NCBI GenBank assembly: GCA_943737045.1
Contig: CALSFV010000008.1
Location: 1,736,001-1,800,000, forward strand
Length of the DNA: 64,000 bases
Direction: 5' to 3'
Source of the DNA: Parapristionchus giblindavisi
Taxonomy: Eukaryota; Nematoda; Chromadorea; Rhabditida; Diplogasteridae
The notes beneath the pieces were generated by a model. The model did not search any database, was not told the origin of the DNA, and saw only the letters and a list, made by a program, of their open reading frames with translations. The position numbers and the translations under genes were made by a program. This document shows, piece after piece, positions 38,201 to 54,900 of the stretch (the first letter of the stretch is position 1; every line of letters starts with the position of its first letter).

Positions 38201-40779
38201 TTGTCCGTACTGACCACTTTGAAATAGTTTATCATATTCAGAATTTTTCGCTCTTTCATTTGGTATATGACACGATAGGTTTCATTTTCATTTTCATATT
38301 TCTCAAGTTATCTTGATCATATCAGAGTAAAAGCTACTTTTGTACTTCGGTCATTATAGCAGCAGTAAAATATTACAGCTCGACATTACCTGAAATGTGT
38401 CTCATTCAGAATTTGTTCCTCTTTCACATAGTATATTACTCGATAAGTATCATTGACAATTAGACTTGTAACGAATTATTGTGTACCAAAAACAGAGAGT
38501 ATTGAAAGATAAAATTACATATTGTCCGTACTGACCACTTTGAAATAGTTTATCATATTCAGAATTTTTCGCTCTTTCATTTGGTATATGACACGATAGG
38601 TTTCATTTTCATTTTCATATTTCTCAAGTTATCTTGATCATATCAGAGTAAAAGCTACTTTTGTACTTCGGTCATTATAGCAGCAGTAAAATATTACAGC
38701 TCGACATTACCTGAAATGTGTCTCATTCAGAATTTGTTCCTCTTTCACATAGTATATTACTCGATAAGTATCATTGACAATTAGACTTGTAACGAATTAT
38801 TGTGTACCAAAAACAGAGAGTATTGAAAGATAAAATTACATATTGTCCGTACTGACCACTTTGAAATAGTTTATTATATTCAGAATTTTTCGCTCTTTCA
38901 TTTGGTATATGACACGATAGGTTTCATTTTCATTTTGATATTTCTCAAGTTATCTTGATCATATCAGAGTAAAAGCTACTTTTGTACTTCGGTCATTATA
39001 GCAACAGTAAAATATTACAGCTCGACATGACCTGAAGTGTGTCTCATTCAGAATTTTTTCCTCTTTCACATAGTATATTACTCGATAAGTATCATTGACA
39101 ATTAGACTTGTAACGAATTATTTTGTACCAAAAACAGAGAGTATTGAAAGATAAATTTACATATTGGCCGTACTGACCACTTTGAAATAGTCTATCTTAT
39201 TCAGAATTTTTCGCTCTTTCATTTGGTATATGACACGATAGGTTTCATTTTCATTTTCATATTTCTCAAGTTATCTTGATCATATCAGAGTAAAAGCTAC
39301 TTTTGTACTTCGGTCATTATAGCAACAGTAAAATATTACAGCTCGACATGACCTGAAGTGTGTCTCATTCAGAATTTTTTCCTCTTTCACATAGTATATT
39401 ACTCGATAAGTATCATTGACAATTAGACTTGTAACGAATTATTTTGTACCAAAAACAGAGAGTATTGAAAGATAAATTTACATATTGGCCGTACTGACCA
39501 CTTTGAAATAGTCTATCTTATTCAGAATTTTTCGCTCTTTCATTTGGTATATGACACGATAGGTTTCATTTTCATTTTGATATTTCTCAAGTTATCTTGA
39601 TCATATCAGAGTAAAAGCTACTTTTGTACTTCGGTCATTATAGCAACAGTAAAATATTACAGCTCGACATGACCTGAAGTGTGTCTCATTCAGAATTTTT
39701 TCCTCTTTCACATAGTATATTACTCGATAAGTATCATTGACAATTAGACTTGTAACGAATTATTTTGTACCAAAAACAGAGAGTATTGAAAAATAAATTT
39801 ACATATTGGCCGTACTGACCACTTTGAAATAGTCTATCTTATTCAGAATTTTTCGCTCTTTCATTTGGTATATGACACGATAGGTTTCATTTTCATTTTC
39901 ATATTTCTCAAGTTATCTTGATCATATCAGAGTAAAAGCTACTTTTGTACTTCGGTCATTATAGCAACAGTAAAATATTACAGCTCGACATGACCTGAAG
40001 TGTGTCTCATTCAGAATTTTTTCCTCTTTCACATAGTATATTACTCGATAAGTATCATTGACAATTAGACTTGTAACGAATTATTTTGTAAAAAAAACAG
40101 AGAGTATTGAAAGATAAATTTACATATTGGCCGTACTGACCACTTTGAAATAGTCTATCTTATTCAGAATTTTTCGCTCTTTCATTTGGTATATGACACG
40201 ATAGGTTTCATTTTCATTTTCATATTTCTCAAGTTATCTTGATCATATCAGAGTAAAAGCTACTTTTGTACTTCGGTCATTATAGCAGCAGTAAAATATT
40301 ACAGCTCGACATTACCTGAAATGTGTCTCATTCAGAATTTGTTCCTCTTTCACATAGTATATTACTCGATAAGTATCATTGACAATTAGACTTGTAACGA
40401 ATTATTGTGTACCAAAAACAGAGAGTATTGAAAGATAAAATTACATATTGTCCGTACTGACCACTTTGAAATAGTTTATCATATTCAGAATTTTTTGCTC
40501 TTTCATTTGGTATATGACACGATAGGTTTCATTTTCATTTTGATATTTCTCAAGTTATCTTGATCTTATCAGAGTAAAAGCTACTTTTGTACTTCGGTCA
40601 TTATAGCAACAGTAAAATATTACAACTCGACATTACCTGAAGTGTGTCTCATTCAGAATTTTTTCCTCTTTCACATAGTATATTACTCGATAAGTATCAT
40701 TGACAATTAGACTTGTAACGAATTATTTTTTACCAAAAACAGAGAGTATTGAAAGATAAATTTACATATTGGCCGTATT

Positions 40780-43700
40780 GACCACTTTGAAATAGTCTAT
40801 CTTATTCAGAATTTTTCGCTCTTTCATTTGGTATATGACACGATAGGTTTCATTTTCATTTTCATATTTCTCAAGTTATCTTGATCATATCAGAGTAAAA
40901 GCTACTTTTGTACTTCGGTCATTATAGCAGCAGTAAAATATTACAGCTCGACATTACCTGAAATGTGTCTCATTCAGAATTTGTTCCTCTTTCACATAGT
41001 ATATTACTCGATAAGTATCATTGACAATTAGACTTGTAACGAATTATTGTGTACCAAAAACAGAGAGTATTGAAAGATAAAATTACATATTGTCCGTACT
41101 GACCACTTTGAAATAGTTTATCATATTCAGAATTTTTCGCTCTTTCATTTGGTATATGACACGATAGGTTTCATTTTCATTTTGATATTTCTCAAGTTAT
41201 CTTGATCTTATCAGAGTAAAAGCTACTTTTGTACTTCGGTCATTATAGCAACAGTAAAATATTACAGCTCGACATTACCTGAAATGTGTCTCATTCAGAA
41301 TTTGTTCCTCTTTCACATAGTATATTACTCGATAAGTATCATTGACAATTAGACTTGTAACGAATTATTGTGTACCAAAAACAGAGAGTATTGAAAGATA
41401 AAATTACATATTGTCCGTACTGACCACTTTGAAATAGTCTATCTTATTCTGAATTTTTCGCTCTTTCATTTGGTATATGACACGATAGGTTTCATTTTCA
41501 TTTTCATATTTCTCAAGTTATCTTGATCATATCAGAGTAAAAGCTACTTTTGTACTTCGGTCATTATAGCAGCAGTAAAATATTACAGCTCGACATTACC
41601 TGAAATGTGTCTCATTCAGAATTTGTTCCTCTTTCACATAGTATATTACTCGATAAGTATCATTGACAATTAGACTTGTAACGAATTATTGTGTACCAAA
41701 AACAGAGAGTATTGAAAGATAAAATTACATATTGTCCGTACTGACCACTTTGAAATAGTCTATCTTATTCAGAATTTTTCGCTCTTTCATTTGGTATATG
41801 ACACGATAGGTTTCATTTTCATATTTCTCAAGTTATCTTGATCATATCAGAGTAAAAGCTGCTTTTGTACTTCGGTCATTATAGCAGCAGTAAAATATTA
41901 CAGCTCGACATTACCTGAAATGTGTCTCATTCAGAATTTGTTCCTCTTTCACATAGTATATTACTCGATAAGTATCATTGACAATTAGACTTGTAACGAA
42001 TTATTGTGTACCAAAAACAGAGAGTATTGAAAGATAAAATTACATATTGTCCGTACTGACCACTTTGAAATAGTCTATCTTATTCAGAATTTTTCGCTCT
42101 TTCATTTGGTATATGACACGATAGGTTTCATTTTCATATTTCTCAAGTTATCTTGATCATATCAGAGTAAAAGCTGCTTTTGTACTTCGGTCATTATAGC
42201 AGCAGTAAAATATTACAGCTCGACATTACCTGAAATGTGTCTCATTCAGAATTTGTTCCTCTTTCACATAGTATATTACTCGATAAGTATCATTGACAAT
42301 TAGACTTGTAACGAATTATTGTGTACCAAAAACAGAGAGTATTGAAAGATAAATTTACATATTGTCCGTACTGACCACTTTGAAATAGTTTATCATATTC
42401 AGAATTTTTCGCTCTTTCATTTGGTGTATGACACGATAGGTTTCATTTTCATTTTGATATTTCTCAAGTTATCTTGATCTTATCAGAGTAAAAGCTACTT
42501 TTGTACTTCGGTCATTATAGCAACAGTAAAATATTACAGCTCGACATTACCTGAAGTGTGTCTCATTCAGAATTTTTTCCTCTTTCACATAGTATATTAC
42601 TCGATAAGTATCATTGACAATTAGACTTGTAACGAATTATTTTGTACCAAAAACAGAGAGTATTGAAAGATAAATTTACATATTGGCCGTATTGACCACT
42701 TTGAAATAGTCTATCTTATTCAGAATTTTTCGCTCTTTCATTTGGTATATGACACGATAGGTTTCATTTTCATTTTCATATTTCTCAAGTTATCTTGATC
42801 ATATCAGAGTAAAAGCTACTTTTGTACTTCGGTCATTATAGCAGCAGTAAAATATTACAGCTCGACATTACCTGAAATGTGTCTCATTCAGAATTTGTTC
42901 CTCTTTCACATAGTATATTACTCGATAAGTATCATTGACAATTAGACTTGTAACGAATTATTGTGTACCAAAAACAGAGAGTATTGAAAGATAAAATTAC
43001 ATATTGTCCGTACTGACCACTTTGAAATAGTTTATCATATTCAGAATTTTTCGCTCTTTCATTTGGTATATGACACGATAGGTTTCATTTTCATTTTGAT
43101 ATTTCTCAAGTTATCTTGATCTTATCAGAGTAAAAGCTACTTTTGTACTTCGGTCATTATAGCAACAGTAAAATATTACAGCTCGACATTACCTGAAATG
43201 TGTCTCATTCAGAATTTGTTCCTCTTTCACATAGTATATTACTCGATAAGTATCATTGACAATTAGACTTGTAACGAATTATTGTGTACCAAAAACAGAG
43301 AGTATTGAAAGATAAAATTACATATTGTCCGTACTGACCACTTTGAAATAGTCTATCTTATTCTGAATTTTTCGCTCTTTCATTTGGTATATGACACGAT
43401 AGGTTTCATTTTCATTTTCATATTTCTCAAGTTATCTTGATCATATCAGAGTAAAAGCTACTTTTGTACTTCGGTCATTATAGCAGCAGTAAAATATTAC
43501 AGCTCGACATTACCTGAAATGTGTCTCATTCAGAATTTGTTCCTCTTTCACATAGTATATTACTCGATAAGTATCATTGACAATTAGACTTGTAACGAAT
43601 TATTGTGTACCAAAAACAGAGAGTATTGAAAGATAAAATTACATATTGTCCGTACTGACCACTTTGAAATAGTCTATCTTATTCAGAATTTTTCGCTCTT

Positions 43701-46700
43701 TCATTTGGTATATGACACGATAGGTTTCATTTTCATATTTCTCAAGTTATCTTGATCATATCAGAGTAAAAGCTGCTTTTGTACTTCGGTCATTATAGCA
43801 GCAGTAAAATATTACAGCTCGACATTACCTGAAATGTGTCTCATTCAGAATTTGTTCCTCTTTCACATAGTATATTACTCGATAAGTATCATTGACAATT
43901 AGACTTGTAACGAATTATTGTGTACCAAAAACAGAGAGTATTGAAAGATAAAATTACATATTGTCCGTACTGACCACTTTGAAATAGTCTATCTTATTCA
44001 GAATTTTTCGCTCTTTCATTTGGTATATGACACGATAGGTTTCATTTTCATATTTCTCAAGTTATCTTGATCATATCAGAGTAAAAGCTGCTTTTGTACT
44101 TCGGTCATTATAGCAGCAGTAAAATATTACAGCTCGACATTACCTGAAATGTGTCTCATTCAGAATTTGTTCCTCTTTCACATAGTATATTACTCGATAA
44201 GTATCATTGACAATTAGACTTGTAACGAATTATTGTGTACCAAAAACAGAGAGTATTGAAAGATAAATTTACATATTGTCCGTACTGACCACTTTGAAAT
44301 AGTTTATCATATTCAGAATTTTTCGCTCTTTCATTTGGTGTATGACACGATAGGTTTCATTTTCATTTTGATATTTCTCAAGTTATCTTGATCTTATCAG
44401 AGTAAAAGCTACTTTTGTACTTCGGTCATTATAGCAACAGTAAAATATTACAGCTCGACATTACCTGAAGTGTGTCTCATTCAGAATTTTTTCCTCTTTC
44501 ACATAGTATATTACTCGATAAGTATCATTGACAATTAGACTTGTAACGAATTATTTTGTACCAAAAACAGAGAGTATTGAAAGATAAATTTACATATTGG
44601 CCGTATTGACCACTTTGAAATAGTCTATCTTATTCAGAATTTTTCGCTCTTTCATTTGGTATATGACACGATAGGTTTCATTTTCATTTTCATATTTCTC
44701 AAGTTATCTTGATCATATCAGAGTAAAAGCTACTTTTGTACTTCGGTCATTATAGCAGCAGTAAAATATTACAGCTCGACATTACCTGAAATGTGTCTCA
44801 TTCAGAATTTGTTCCTCTTTCACATAGTATATTACTCGATAAGTATCATTGACAATTAGACTTGTAACGAATTATTGTGTACCAAAAACAGAGAGTATTG
44901 AAAGATAAAATTACATATTGTCCGTACTGACCACTTTGAAATAGTCTATCTTATTCAGAATTTTTCGCTCTTTCATTTGGTATATGACACGATAGGTTTC
45001 ATTTTCATATTTCTCAAGTTATCTTGATCATATCAGAGTAAAAGCTGCTTTTGTACTTCGGTCATTATAGCAGCAGTAAAATATTACAGCTCGACATTAC
45101 CTGAAATGTGTCTCATTCAGAATTTGTTCCTCTTTCACATAGTATATTACTCGATAAGTATCATTGACAATTAGACTTGTAACGAATTATTGTGTACCAA
45201 AAACAGAGAGTATTGAAAGATAAATTTACATATTGTCCGTACTGACCACTTTGAAATAGTTTATCATATTCAGAATTTTTCGCTCTTTCATTTGGTGTAT
45301 GACACGATAGGTTTCATTTTCATTTTGATATTTCTCAAGTTATCTTGATCTTATCAGAGTAAAAGCTACTTTTGTACTTCGGTCATTATAGCAACAGTAA
45401 AATATTACAGCTCGACATTACCTGAAGTGTGTCTCATTCAGAATTTTTTCCTCTTTCACATAGTATATTACTCGATAAGTATCATTGACAATTAGACTTG
45501 TAACGAATTATTTTGTACCAAAAACAGAGAGTATTGAAAGATAAATTTACATATTGGCCGTACTGACCACTTTGAAATAGTCTATCTTATTCAGAATTTT
45601 TCGCTCTTTCATTTGGTATATGACACGATAGGTTTCATTTTCATTTTCATATTTCTCAAGTTATCTTGATCATATCAGAGTAAAAGCTACTTTTGTACTT
45701 CGGTCATTATAGCAGCAGTAAAATATTACAGCTCGACATTACCTGAAATGTGTCTCATTCAGAATTTGTTCCTCTTTCACATAGTATATTACTCGATAAG
45801 TATCATTGACAATTAGACTTGTAACGAATTATTGTGTACCAAAAACAGAGAGTATTGAAAGATAAAATTACATATTGTCCGTACTGACCACTTTGAAATA
45901 GTTTATCATATTCAGAATTTTTCGCTCTTTCATTTGGTATATGACACGATAGGTTTCATTTTCATTTTGATATTTCTCAAGTTATCTTGATCTTATCAGA
46001 GTAAAAGCTACTTTTGTACTTCGGTCATTATAGCAACAGTAAAATATTACAGCTCGACATTACCTGAAATGTGTCTCATTCAGAATTTGTTCCTCTTTCA
46101 CATAGTATATTACTCGATAAGTATCATTGACAATTAGACTTGTAACGAATTATTGTGTACCAAAAACAGAGAGTATTGAAAGATAAAATTACATATTGTC
46201 CGTACTGACCACTTTGAAATAGTCTATCTTATTCTGAATTTTTCGCTCTTTCATTTGGTATATGACACGATAGGTTTCATTTTCATTTTCATATTTCTCA
46301 AGTTATCTTGATCATATCAGAGTAAAAGCTACTTTTGTACTTCGGTCATTATAGCAGCAGTAAAATATTACAGCTCGACATTACCTGAAATGTGTCTCAT
46401 TCAGAATTTGTTCCTCTTTCACATAGTATATTACTCGATAAGTATCATTGACAATTAGACTTGTAACGAATTATTGTGTACCAAAAACAGAGAGTATTGA
46501 AAGATAAAATTACATATTGTCCGTACTGACCACTTTGAAATAGTTTATCATATTCAGAATTTTTCGCTCTTTCATTTGGTATATGACACGATAGGTTTCA
46601 TTTTCATTTTCATATTTCTCAAGTTATCTTGATCATATCAGAGTAAAAGCTACTTTTGTACTTCGGTCATTATAGCAGCAGTAAAATATTACAGCTCGAC

Positions 46701-49700
46701 ATTACCTGAAATGTGTCTCATTCAGAATTTGTTCCTCTTTCACATAGTATATTACTCGATAAGTATCATTGACAATTAGACTTGTAACGAATTATTGTGT
46801 ACCAAAAACAGAGAGTATTGAAAGATAAAATTACATATTGTCCGTACTGACCACTTTGAAATAGTCTATCTTATTCAGAATTTTTCGCTCTTTCATTTGG
46901 TATATGACACGATAGGTTTCATTTTCATATTTCTCAAGTTATCTTGATCATATCAGAGTAAAAGCTGCTTTTGTACTTCGGTCATTATAGCAGCAGTAAA
47001 ATATTACAGCTCGACATTACCTGAAATGTGTCTCATTCAGAATTTGTTCCTCTTTCACATAGTATATTACTCGATAAGTATCATTGACAATTAGACTTGT
47101 AACGAATTATTGTGTACCAAAAACAGAGAGTATTGAAAGATAAATTTACATATTGTCCGTACTGACCACTTTGAAATAGTTTATCATATTCAGAATTTTT
47201 CGCTCTTTCATTTGGTGTATGACACGATAGGTTTCATTTTCATTTTGATATTTCTCAAGTTATCTTGATCTTATCAGAGTAAAAGCTACTTTTGTACTTC
47301 GGTCATTATAGCAACAGTAAAATATTACAGCTCGACATTACCTGAAGTGTGTCTCATTCAGAATTTTTTCCTCTTTCACATAGTATATTACTCGATAAGT
47401 ATCATTGACAATTAGACTTGTAACGAATTATTTTGTACCAAAAACAGAGAGTATTGAAAGATAAATTTACATATTGGCCGTATTGACCACTTTGAAATAG
47501 TCTATCTTATTCAGAATTTTTCGCTCTTTCATTTGGTATATGACACGATAGGTTTCATTTTCATTTTCATATTTCTCAAGTTATCTTGATCATATCAGAG
47601 TAAAAGCTACTTTTGTACTTCGGTCATTATAGCAGCAGTAAAATATTACAGCTCGACATTACCTGAAATGTGTCTCATTCAGAATTTGTTCCTCTTTCAC
47701 ATAGTATATTACTCGATAAGTATCATTGACAATTAGACTTGTAACGAATTATTGTGTACCAAAAACAGAGAGTATTGAAAGATAAAATTACATATTGTCC
47801 GTACTGACCACTTTGAAATAGTCTATCTTATTCAGAATTTTTCGCTCTTTCATTTGGTATATGACACGATAGGTTTCATTTTCATATTTCTCAAGTTATC
47901 TTGATCATATCAGAGTAAAAGCTGCTTTTGTACTTCGGTCATTATAGCAGCAGTAAAATATTACAGCTCGACATTACCTGAAATGTGTCTCATTCAGAAT
48001 TTGTTCCTCTTTCACATAGTATATTACTCGATAAGTATCATTGACAATTAGACTTGTAACGAATTATTGTGTACCAAAAACAGAGAGTATTGAAAGATAA
48101 ATTTACATATTGTCCGTACTGACCACTTTGAAATAGTTTATCATATTCAGAATTTTTCGCTCTTTCATTTGGTGTATGACACGATAGGTTTCATTTTCAT
48201 TTTGATATTTCTCAAGTTATCTTGATCTTATCAGAGTAAAAGCTACTTTTGTACTTCGGTCATTATAGCAACAGTAAAATATTACAGCTCGACATTACCT
48301 GAAGTGTGTCTCATTCAGAATTTTTTCCTCTTTCACATAGTATATTACTCGATAAGTATCATTGACAATTAGACTTGTAACGAATTATTTTGTACCAAAA
48401 ACAGAGAGTATTGAAAGATAAATTTACATATTGGCCGTATTGACCACTTTGAAATAGTCTATCTTATTCAGAATTTTTCGCTCTTTCATTTGGTATATGA
48501 CACGATAGGTTTCATTTTCATTTTCATATTTCTCAAGTTATCTTGATCATATCAGAGTAAAAGCTACTTTTGTACTTCGGTCATTATAGCAGCAGTAAAA
48601 TATTACAGCTCGACATTACCTGAAATGTGTCTCATTCAGAATTTGTTCCTCTTTCACATAGTATATTACTCGATAAGTATCATTGACAATTAGACTTGTA
48701 ACGAATTATTGTGTACCAAAAACAGAGAGTATTGAAAGATAAAATTACATATTGTCCGTACTGACCACTTTGAAATAGTTTATCATATTCAGAATTTTTC
48801 GCTCTTTCATTTGGTATATGACACGATAGGTTTCATTTTCATTTTCATATTTCTCAAGTTATCTTGATCATATCAGAGTAAAAGCTACTTTTGTACTTCG
48901 GTCATTATAGCAGCAGTAAAATATTACAGCTCGACATTACCTGAAATGTGTCTCATTCAGAATTTGTTCCTCTTTCACATAGTATATTACTCGATAAGTA
49001 TCATTGACAATTAGACTTGTAACGAATTATTGTGTACCAAAAACAGAGAGTATTGAAAGATAAAATTACATATTGTCCGTACTGACCACTTTGAAATAGT
49101 CTATCTTATTCAGAATTTTTCGCTCTTTCATTTGGTATATGACACGATAGGTTTCATTTTCATATTTCTCAAGTTATCTTGATCATATCAGAGTAAAAGC
49201 TGCTTTTGTACTTCGGTCATTATAGCAGCAGTAAAATATTACAGCTCGACATTACCTGAAATGTGTCTCATTCAGAATTTGTTCCTCTTTCACATAGTAT
49301 ATTACTCGATAAGTATCATTGACAATTAGACTTGTAACGAATTATTGTGTACCAAAAACAGAGAGTATTGAAAGATAAATTTACATATTGTCCGTACTGA
49401 CCACTTTGAAATAGTTTATCATATTCAGAATTTTTCGCTCTTTCATTTGGTGTATGACACGATAGGTTTCATTTTCATTTTGATATTTCTCAAGTTATCT
49501 TGATCTTATCAGAGTAAAAGCTACTTTTGTACTTCGGTCATTATAGCAACAGTAAAATATTACAGCTCGACATTACCTGAAGTGTGTCTCATTCAGAATT
49601 TTTTCCTCTTTCACATAGTATATTACTCGATAAGTATCATTGACAATTAGACTTGTAACGAATTATTTTGTACCAAAAACAGAGAGTATTGAAAGATAAA

Positions 49701-50050
49701 TTTACATATTGGCCGTATTGACCACTTTGAAATAGTCTATCTTATTCAGAATTTTTCGCTCTTTCATTTGGTATATGACACGATAGGTTTCATTTTCATT
49801 TTCATATTTCTCAAGTTATCTTGATCATATCAGAGTAAAAGCTGCTTTTGTACTTCGGTCATTATAGCAGCAGTAAAATATTACAGCTCGACATGACCTG
49901 AAGTGTGTCTCATTCAGAATTTTTTCCTCTTTCACATAGTATATTACTCGATAAGTATCATTGACAATTAGACTTGTAACGAATTATTTTGTACCAAAAA
50001 CAGAGAGTATTGAAAGATAAATTTACATATTGGCCGTACTGACCACTTTG
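40780..50050 (+). repeat. Higher-order repeats with 957, 1278 and 1914-bp steps
   Basis: The rare TTATTCTGAATTT occurs at 41446, 43360 and 46231 (steps 1914 and 2871). GGTGTATGACACG occurs at 42423, 44337, 45294, 47214, 48171 and 49449 (steps 1914, 957, 1920, 957, 1278). These equal multiples of 321 less 6 for each 315-bp unit included, so the same short variant units are carried along in each copied block. Confidence 0.85.
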
Positions 50051-50699
50051 AAATAGTCTATCTTATTCAGAATTTTTCGCTCTTTCATTTGGTATATGAC
50101 ACGATAGGTTTCATTTTCATTTTCATATTTCTCAAGTTATCTTGATCATATCAGAGTAAAAGCTACTTTTGTACTTCGGTCATTATAGCAACAGTAAAAT
50201 ATTACAGCTCGACATTACCTGAAATGTGTCTCATTCAGAATTTGTTCCTCTTTCACATAGTATATTACTCGATAAGTATCATTGACAATTAGACTTGTAA
50301 CGAATTATTGTGTACCAAAAACAGAGAGTATTGAAAGATAAAATTACATATTGTCCGTACTGACCACTTTGAAATAGTTTATCATATTCAGAATTTTTCG
50401 CTCTTTCATTTGGTATATGACACGATAGGTTTCATTTTCATTTTCATATTTCTCAAGTTATCTTGATCATATCAGAGTAAAAGCTACTTTTGTACTTCGG
50501 TCATTATAGCAGCAGTAAAATATTACAGCTCGACATTACCTGAAATGTGTCTCATTCAGAATTTGTTCCTCTTTCACATAGTATATTACTCGATAAGTAT
50601 CATTGACAATTAGACTTGTAACGAATTATTGTGTACCAAAAACAGAGAGTATTGAAAGATAAAATTACATATTGTCCGTACTGACCACTTTGAAATAGT

Positions 50700-51990
50700 T
50701 TATTATATTCAGAATTTTTCGCTCTTTCATTTGGTATATGACACGATAGGTTTCATTTTCATTTTGATATTTCTCAAGTTATCTTGATCATATCAGAGTA
50801 AAAGCTACTTTTGTACTTCGGTCATTATAGCAACAGTAAAATATTACAGCTTGACATGACCTGAAGTGTGTCTCATTCAGAATTTTTTCCTCTTTCACAT
50901 AGTATATTACTCGATAAGTATCATTGACAATTAGACTTGTAACGAATTATTTTGTACCAAAAACAGAGAGTATTGAAAGATAAATTTACATATTGGCCGT
51001 ACTGACCACTTTGAAATAGTCTATCTTATTCAGAATTTTTCGCTCTTTCATTTGGTATATGACACGATAGGTTTCATTTTCATTTTCATATTTCTCAAGT
51101 TATCTTGATCATATCAGAGTAAAAGCTACTTTTGTACTTCGGTCATTATAGCAACAGTAAAATATTACAGCTCGACATGACCTGAAATGTGTCTCATTCA
51201 GAATTTGTTCCTCTTTCACATAGTATATTACTCGATAAGTATCATTGACAATTAGACTTGTAACGAATTATTGTGTACCAAAAACAGAGAGTATTGAAAG
51301 ATAAAATTACATATTGTCCGTACTGACCACTTTGAAATAGTTTATCATATTCAGAATTTTTCGCTCTTTCATTTGGTATATGACACGATAGGTTTCATTT
51401 TCATTTTCATATTTCTCAAGTTATCTTGATCATATCAGAGTAAAAGCTACTTTTGTACTTCGGTCATTATAGCAACAGTAAAATATTACAGCTCGACATT
51501 ACCTGAAATGTGTCTCATTCAGAATTTGTTCCTCTTTCACATAGTATATTACTCGATAAGTATCATTGACAATTAGACTTGTAACGAATTATTGTGTACC
51601 AAAAACAGAGAGTATTGAAAGATAAAATTACATATTGTCCGTACTGACCACTTTGAAATAGTTTATTATATTCAGAATTTTTCGCTCTTTCATTTGGTAT
51701 ATGACACGATAGGTTTCATTTTCATTTTGATATTTCTCAAGTTATCTTGATCATATCAGAGTAAAAGCTACTTTTGTACTTCGGTCATTATAGCAACAGT
51801 AAAATATTACAGCTTGACATGACCTGAAGTGTGTCTCATTCAGAATTTTTTCCTCTTTCACATAGTATATTACTCGATAAGTATCATTGACAATTAGACT
51901 TGTAACGAATTATTTTGTACCAAAAACAGAGAGTATTGAAAGATAAATTTACATATTGGCCGTACTGACCACTTTGAAATAGTCTATCTT
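50700..51990 (+). repeat. Three-unit (963-bp) duplication
   Basis: The private change ACAGCTTGACATGACC (C to T) is found at about 50848 and 51811 only, 963 bases apart, with matching neighbours. Confidence 0.75.
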
Positions 51991-54900
51991 ATTCAGAATT
52001 TTTCGCTCTTTCATTTGGTATATGACACGATAGGTTTCATTTTCATTTTCATATTTCTCAAGTTATCTTGATCATATCAGAGTAAAAGCTACTTTTGTAC
52101 TTCGGTCATTATAGCAACAGTAAAATATTACAGCTCGACATGACCTGAAGTGTGTCTCATTCAGAATTTTTTCCTCTTTCACATAGTATATTACTCGATA
52201 AGTATCATTGACAATTAGACTTGTAACGAATTATTTTGTACCAAAAACAGAGAGTATTGAAAGATAAATTTACATATTGGCCGTACTGACCACTTTGAAA
52301 TAGTCTATCTTATTCAGAATTTTTCGCTCTTTCATTTGGTATATGACACGATAGGTTTCATTTTCATTTTCATATTTCTCAAGTTATCTTGATCATATCA
52401 GAGTAAAAGCTACTTTTGTACTTCGGTCATTATAGCAGCAGTAAAATATTACAGCTCGACATTACCTGAAATGTGTCTCATTCAGAATTTGTTCCTCTTT
52501 CACATAGTATATTACTCGATAAGTATCATTGACAATTAGACTTGTAACGAATTATTGTGTACCAAAAACAGAGAGTATTGAAAGATAAAATTACATATTG
52601 TCCGTACTGACCACTTTGAAATAGTTTATCATATTCAGAATTTTTTGCTCTTTCATTTGGTATATGACACGATAGGTTTCATTTTCATTTTGATATTTCT
52701 CAAGTTATCTTGATCTTATCAGAGTAAAAGCTACTTTTGTACTTCGGTCATTATAGCAACAGTAAAATATTACAACTCGACATTACCTGAAGTGTGTCTC
52801 ATTCAGAATTTTTTCCTCTTTCACATAGTATATTACTCGATAAGTATCATTGACAATTAGACTTGTAACGAATTATTTTGTACCAAAAACAGAGAGTATT
52901 GAAAGATAAATTTACATATTGGCCGTATTGACCACTTTGAAATAGTCTATCTTATTCAGAATTTTTCGCTCTTTCATTTGGTATATGACACGATAGGTTT
53001 CATTTTCATTTTCATATTTCTCAAGTTATCTTGATCATATCAGAGTAAAAGCTACTTTTGTACTTCGGTCATTATAGCAACAGTAAAATATTACAGCTCG
53101 ACATGACCTGAAGTGTGTCTCATTCAGAATTTTTTCCTCTTTCACATAGTATATTACTCGATAAGTATCATTGACAATTAGACTTGTAACGAATTATTTT
53201 GTACCAAAAACAGAGAGTATTGAAAGATAAATTTACATATTGGCCGTACTGACCACTTTGAAATAGTCTATCTTATTCAGAATTTTTCGCTCTTTCATTA
53301 GGTATATGACACGATAGGTTTCATTTTCATTTTCATATTTCTCAAGTTATCTTGATCATATCAGAGTAAAAGCTACTTTTGTACTTCGGTCATTATAGCA
53401 GCAGTAAAATATTACAGCTCGACATTACCTGAAATGTGTCTCATTCAGAATTTGTTCCTCTTTCACATAGTATATTACTCGATAAGTATCATTGACAATT
53501 AGACTTGTAACGAATTATTGTGTACCAAAAACAGAGAGTATTGAAAGATAAAATTACATATTGTCCGTACTGACCACTTTGAAATAGTTTATCATATTCA
53601 GAATTTTTTGCTCTTTCATTTGGTATATGACACGATAGGTTTCATTTTCATTTTGATATTTCTCAAGTTATCTTGATCATATCAGAGTAAAAGCTACCTT
53701 TGTACTTCGGTCATTATAGCAACAGTAAAATATTACAGCTCGACATGACCTGAAGTGTGTCTCATTCAGAATTTTTTCCTCTTTCACATAGTATATTACT
53801 CGATAAGTATCATTGGCAATTAGACTTGTAACGAATTATTGTGTACCAAAAACAGAGAGTATTGAAAGATAAATTTACATATTGTCCGTACTGACCACTT
53901 TGAAATAGTTTATCATATTCAGAATTTTTCGCTCTTTCATTTGGTGTATGACACGATAGGTTTCATTTTCATTTTGATATTTCTCAAGTTATCTTGATCA
54001 TATCAGAGTAAAAGCTACCTTTGTACTTCGGTCATTATAGCAACAGTAAAATATTACAGCTCGACATGACCTGAAGTGTGTCTCATTCAGAATTTTTTCC
54101 TCTTTCACATAGTATATTACTCGATAAGTATCATTGGCAATTAGACTTGTAACGAATTATTTTGTACCAAAAACAGAGAGTATTGAAAGATAAATTTACA
54201 TATTGTCCGTACTGACCACTTTGAAATAGTTTATCATATTCAGAATTTTTCGCTCTTTCATTTGGTGTATGACACGATAGGTTTCATTTTCATTTTGATA
54301 TTTCTCAAGTTATCTTGATCATATCAGAGTAAAAGCTACCTTTGTACTTCGGTCATTATAGCAACAGTAAAATATTACAGCTCGACATTACCTGAAATGT
54401 GTCTCATTCAGAATTTGTTCCTCTTTCACATAGTATATTACTCGATAAGTATCATTGACAATTAGACTTGTAACGAATTATTTTGTACCAAAAACAGAGA
54501 GTATTGAAAGATAAATTTACATATTGGCCGTACTGACCACTTTGAAATAGTCTATCTTATTCAGAATTTTTTGCTCTTTCATTTGGTATATGACACGATA
54601 GGTTTCATTTTCATTTTGATATTTCTCAAGTTATCTTGATCTTATCAGAGTAAAAGCTACCTTTGTACTTCGGTCATTATAGCAACAGTAAAATATTACA
54701 ACTCGACATTACCTGAAGTGTGTCTCATTCAGAATTTTTTCCTCTTTCACATAGTATATTACTCGATAAGTATCATTGACAATTAGACTTGTAACGAATT
54801 ATTTTGTACCAAAAACAGAGAGTATTGAAAGATAAATTTACATATTGGCCGTATTGACCACTTTGAAATAGTCTATCTTATTCAGAATTTTTCGCTCTTT